The position numbers and the translations under genes were made by a program. DNA of 64,000 nucleotides from Endosaccharibacter trunci (GTDB lineage: Bacteria; Pseudomonadota; Alphaproteobacteria; Acetobacterales; Acetobacteraceae). The notes under the pieces are model-generated. The model had not been told where the DNA came from. It did not search any database and saw nothing but the letters and a program-made list of their open reading frames with translations. Location: positions 372,001-436,000 of the forward strand of contig JAMSKV010000001.1 in assembly GCA_024515975.1 (NCBI GenBank). Direction: 5' to 3'. Positions 63,745-64,000 of this stretch are shown here, one piece after another. Numbering within the stretch: the first letter of the stretch is position 1; every line of letters begins with the position of its first letter.

Positions 63745-64000
63745 GGCGGAACTCGTGCACGGCGTTCTGCAGAAGCCGGAGCGTTTCCGCGACATGGGTG
63801 TGGGTCGCGCCGGACAGCAGCACGACAGGCTTGCCTGTCGCGCGTTCCAGGGCGCGCCGGCGCGTGCCGATCTGCTGCGGTGTCATGGCGTCGATCTTGT
63901 TCAGCGCGATGATTTCCGGCTTCTCGGACAGGCCGCCGCCATAGGCGTCCAGCTCCTCACGGATGGTACGCCAGGCGTCCACGACATTGCCGGCGGTGCC
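63737..64000 (-). CDS. obg: GTPase Obg/CgtA (C-terminal part, cut by window edge)
   Basis: Only the last 87 residues are visible. They contain the end of the G domain (AYGGGLSEKPEIIALNKIDAM, with the G4 motif NKID) and the G5-like LLSGATHTHVAETLRLL, as in Obg proteins. Obg is a ribosome-associated GTPase for 50S assembly and stress control. The TAA stop lies inside the start of proB, so the two are coupled. The remainder is beyond 64000. Confidence 0.9.
   Translation of the reverse strand, partial: GTAGNVVDAWRTIREELDAYGGGLSEKPEIIALNKIDAMTPQQIGTRRRALERATGKPVVLLSGATHTHVAETLRLLQNAVHEFRRG

Overview
The window is one chromosomal stretch of a GC-rich alphaproteobacterium, almost certainly an acetic acid bacterium (Acetobacteraceae, Gluconacetobacter/Komagataeibacter-like; genus not fixed). 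The reasons are the alphaproteobacterial division/cell-wall (dcw) cluster, a bo3-type quinol oxidase operon, an AarC-type succinyl-CoA:acetate CoA-transferase, a GapR (DUF2312) protein and an alphaproteobacterial RNase P RNA. There are no phage genes, insertion sequences, CRISPR arrays or recognisable tRNA genes. The content is mostly housekeeping and compositionally even.

Region 1 (1-18.1 kb, minus strand) is a nearly complete dcw cluster. In transcription order it reads mraZ, rsmH, ftsL, ftsI, murE, murF, mraY, murD, ftsW, murG, murC, murB, ddl, ftsQ, ftsA (cut by the window edge). Nearly every junction is an ATGA, TGATG or GTGA overlap, so the cluster reads as one translationally coupled operon. 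Upstream of mraZ are four TGGG boxes at exact 10-bp spacing, the expected MraZ operator. FtsQ, FtsL, FtsI and FtsA all carry long low-complexity extensions.

Region 2 (18.2-28.5 kb) holds rnpB, a Rieske protein gene without petB/petC beside it, two small secreted proteins, a tandem-duplicated di-iron (ferritin-like) protein of unknown function, an M3 oligopeptidase, an RlmM-like rRNA methyltransferase with a DUF423 membrane protein, proline iminopeptidase and a DUF4142 lipoprotein.

Region 3 (28.6-37.6 kb) holds an ABM-domain protein with a cobalamin adenosyltransferase, SUMT (cobA), ferredoxin/flavodoxin-NADP reductase, glutathione reductase, a SulP transporter, a divergent LysR/MFS pair with a GFA-family protein, and an SMR efflux protein. 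Region 4 (37.8-44.4 kb) starts with a frameshifted aarC and alkB. A coupled chain follows: class II DAHP synthase, nicotinate phosphoribosyltransferase, a conserved hypothetical and gltX.

Region 5 (44.5-48.6 kb) is cyoABCD, ended by a strong terminator. Region 6 (48.8-56.4 kb) holds a MATE exporter, cysS, trmJ, a dicarboxylate-type symporter, rpsD behind a near-consensus promoter, and prfC, whose start follows an array of hairpins. Region 7 (56.4-64 kb) holds a DJ-1/PfpI protein, a NUDIX protein with zwf, gapR, a Pro-rich membrane protein, a chemoreceptor, a broken small secreted-protein gene, proB and the end of obg.

The items most worth following up are the duplicated di-iron protein, the frameshift in aarC, the four-box MraZ operator, the hairpin array in front of prfC, and a 43-bp repeat present twice in opposite orientation at convergent gene ends.
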